From contig NC_088315.1 in assembly GCF_910592395.1 (NCBI RefSeq), positions 18,893,808 to 18,957,807 on the forward strand: DNA of 64,000 bases, given 5' to 3'. The notes beneath the pieces are model-generated. The model did not search any database. It was not told the DNA's origin and was given only the letters and a program-made list of their open reading frames with translations. Positions within the stretch are counted from its first letter, which is position 1; each line of letters starts with the position of its first letter. Origin of the DNA: Lineus longissimus. Taxonomy: Eukaryota > Nemertea > Pilidiophora > Heteronemertea > Lineidae. This document shows positions 62,572-64,000 of this stretch, one piece after another. Made by a program: the position numbers and the translations under genes.

Positions 62572-63014
62572 GACAAGACCACCATTGATTTTTTAAGCCT
62601 TTTAGCAGTTAAATTGTCAATGTTTGACCGCGACGCATCAAATACTGCGCGGGGTTGTGAATCTGAAATTTTGATATGATATTCCGGACAGTCGGGCAAG
62701 TAAATGGTGAAAAATAAACTGGTAGTTGATCACGGAAATTTTTGATAATCGACACATTAGACAGACATTGATATTTCCACTCTTTTCAGCCAACTGGCAG
62801 AAAAAACTCAAAACACGCCCCCTATTACCAAATTAGCAAAATTCGAAATTAATTTTTTCATCAAATAATTTCTTTATATCTGTAGACTTGCCACAACAAA
62901 TCTTTTTTCAATACCTCTCCAAATATGTACTTGAGAGTTAAAAACATGCACTCGTCTAATTGATAGGCCCTCGACCCTCCAACCTATGAATATTCATTAG
63001 TGGTATTGTCTCAC
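62572..63014. mobile_element. ~440-bp element with GACAAGACCAC terminal inverted repeats (copy 2)
   Basis: Near-identical to 36957-37402. The open frame on the minus strand (62352-62699) is not conserved in the other copy. Confidence 0.8.
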
Positions 63015-63091
63015 TGTATATATTGTATCAAGAGGCCGCCATCATGGGCTAGCCATATTTCCGAGGAATATATCGAGGGACTCGAAATTCG

Positions 63092-63335
63092 GCTAGGGAG
63101 TTTTCGCAAATCCCCCGAAACGCCAACACGAACGCCTATCCCATTGTTAAACCTCGTGAACGAAGTCGAACAATGCGATAGGCGTTCACATGGACGTTTC
63201 GGGAGCTTTGCGAAAACTCCCTACAAAGCCCCCGAAACGCCAAAACAACGCCTGTCGATCCCATTGTTCGATATCGTGTTCAGTAGCTCGCGTTCGCGCT
63301 GGCGTTTCGGCGGCTTGCAAAAACTCCTTAATACG
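63092..63335. mobile_element. Foldback 'GGAGTTTTCGCAAA' element, tandem double copy
   Basis: Two copies head to tail: AGGGAGTTTTCGCAAATCCC ... TTTGCGAAAACTCCCTA, then a second with AAAGCCCCCGAAACGCC ... CGGCTTGCAAAAACTCC. Confidence 0.7.
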
Positions 63336-64000
63336 AGATGACTCGGAAACTGGATTTGGCCGGTAGTTCCCATCTGAACTAGTATGTATTGATATTGCTC
63401 AGCTAACAGACAACGCGCGTCAGTATAAAATTTCAGTATGGTTACTCCCGCATTTCGGATTCGATTCTCCCCGGATGCAGAAGGGATGCGGCGTTGTTAA
63501 TAGACAGTCACATCAAGCAGCAACAACAGTTTTGATTTGTCATTGTGACTTTATGCTTTTGTGCCTCTTGAATTTATCATCGAATTCATTTATCGATTCA
63601 TCAATGAAAGGCCCTTAACCGCCAGATGTCGCCCCATATTTACATGCATGTATGATAGTGAATTAATATGTGACCCACTTCAGCACTATCTCCTTTGTAA
63701 ATGTTGTAGAATTTCTGTCGATCTGCTGTGTATGACATTGTATGCGATCACATTGCGTACATGTTCAGTTCGTGTTTGTATATACCAGTCTAAACGCTTA
63801 TAATTCAAGAATAGGGCCTATACTAATTCAGCGAAAGCATTGGTCTTTACATGGATTTGTTCCTTCCTGTCCTGACGGTGGATAGGCCTATGCTGGCCAA
63901 CTACTGCAATATAGGCTTCCTCACATGCTTGGACGTTCTTCGTCACACTGACCTCAGAAGGCTGTACCATTCCGAGTTACCATCAATTTTGCTGGAGTCC
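63336..64000. other. Right edge, no feature recognised
   Basis: No domain-bearing frame, RNA gene or clear repeat was found on either strand. Confidence 0.5.

Noticed and set aside
62352-62699. 115-residue minus frame at the right side
   Set aside because: Half of it lies in the repeated 440-bp element, and the frame is not kept in the copy at 36957.

Overview
This window is animal nuclear DNA, most likely from a marine invertebrate. Coding exons have GT-AG introns and uniform phases. The DNA is rich in foldback/MITE-type repeats, minisatellites, LINE tails and a 5S-rRNA-like SINE. The domain repertoire (thrombospondin joined to LRR, fibro-slime, discoidin and cadherin modules; a B-box protein; fast-evolving rhodopsin-class receptors) fits a lophotrochozoan, cnidarian or invertebrate deuterostome. 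I cannot name the species from sequence alone.

Layout, left to right. (1) 1-3751, plus strand: the 3' end of an FNBP4-like WW-domain, proline-rich gene. (2) 3752-5140: 3'UTR/intergenic DNA with an interspersed repeat and a small foldback element holding telomere-like repeats. (3) 5140-17370: a large tandem duplication. Each unit carries a 42-bp minisatellite, a 54-bp minisatellite, a foldback element, an intact rhodopsin-class GPCR gene (plus strand), a LINE remnant, a MITE fragment and two exons of the large minus-strand gene. (4) 16942-60861, minus strand: one very large gene. I could trace 60 exons whose phases all agree, giving at least 2,926 codons with no stop. It encodes a secreted modular protein: signal peptide, an unassigned Cys-rich N-terminal domain, about 37 leucine-rich repeats, LRRCT, FN3, fibro-slime (PA14-like) domain, cadherin-like segments, discoidin (F5/8C), Cys-rich GCC2/GCC3-type and EGF modules, thrombospondin type-3 repeats, thrombospondin C-terminal domain, a LamG-like domain and the start of another. 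(5) Nested in its introns on the opposite strand: a third GPCR gene (26114-27739) and a B-box (TRIM-like, RING-less) gene (33608-35494). Two identical tRNA-Leu(TAG) genes lie in other introns. (6) 60862-64000: upstream flank of the large gene, with repeats only.

How it fits together. The large gene is an extracellular-matrix/adhesion protein built around a complete thrombospondin core, resembling what the literature calls 'mega-thrombospondins' (named from memory). Its 3' end has been disturbed by the tandem duplication that also copied the GPCR. The GPCR and B-box genes share the locus by nesting, and I see no evidence of shared function.

Main limits: the last exon(s) of the large gene were not found, the start of the FNBP4-like gene is outside the window, and exon borders were set by eye from splice consensus, phase and domain continuity.
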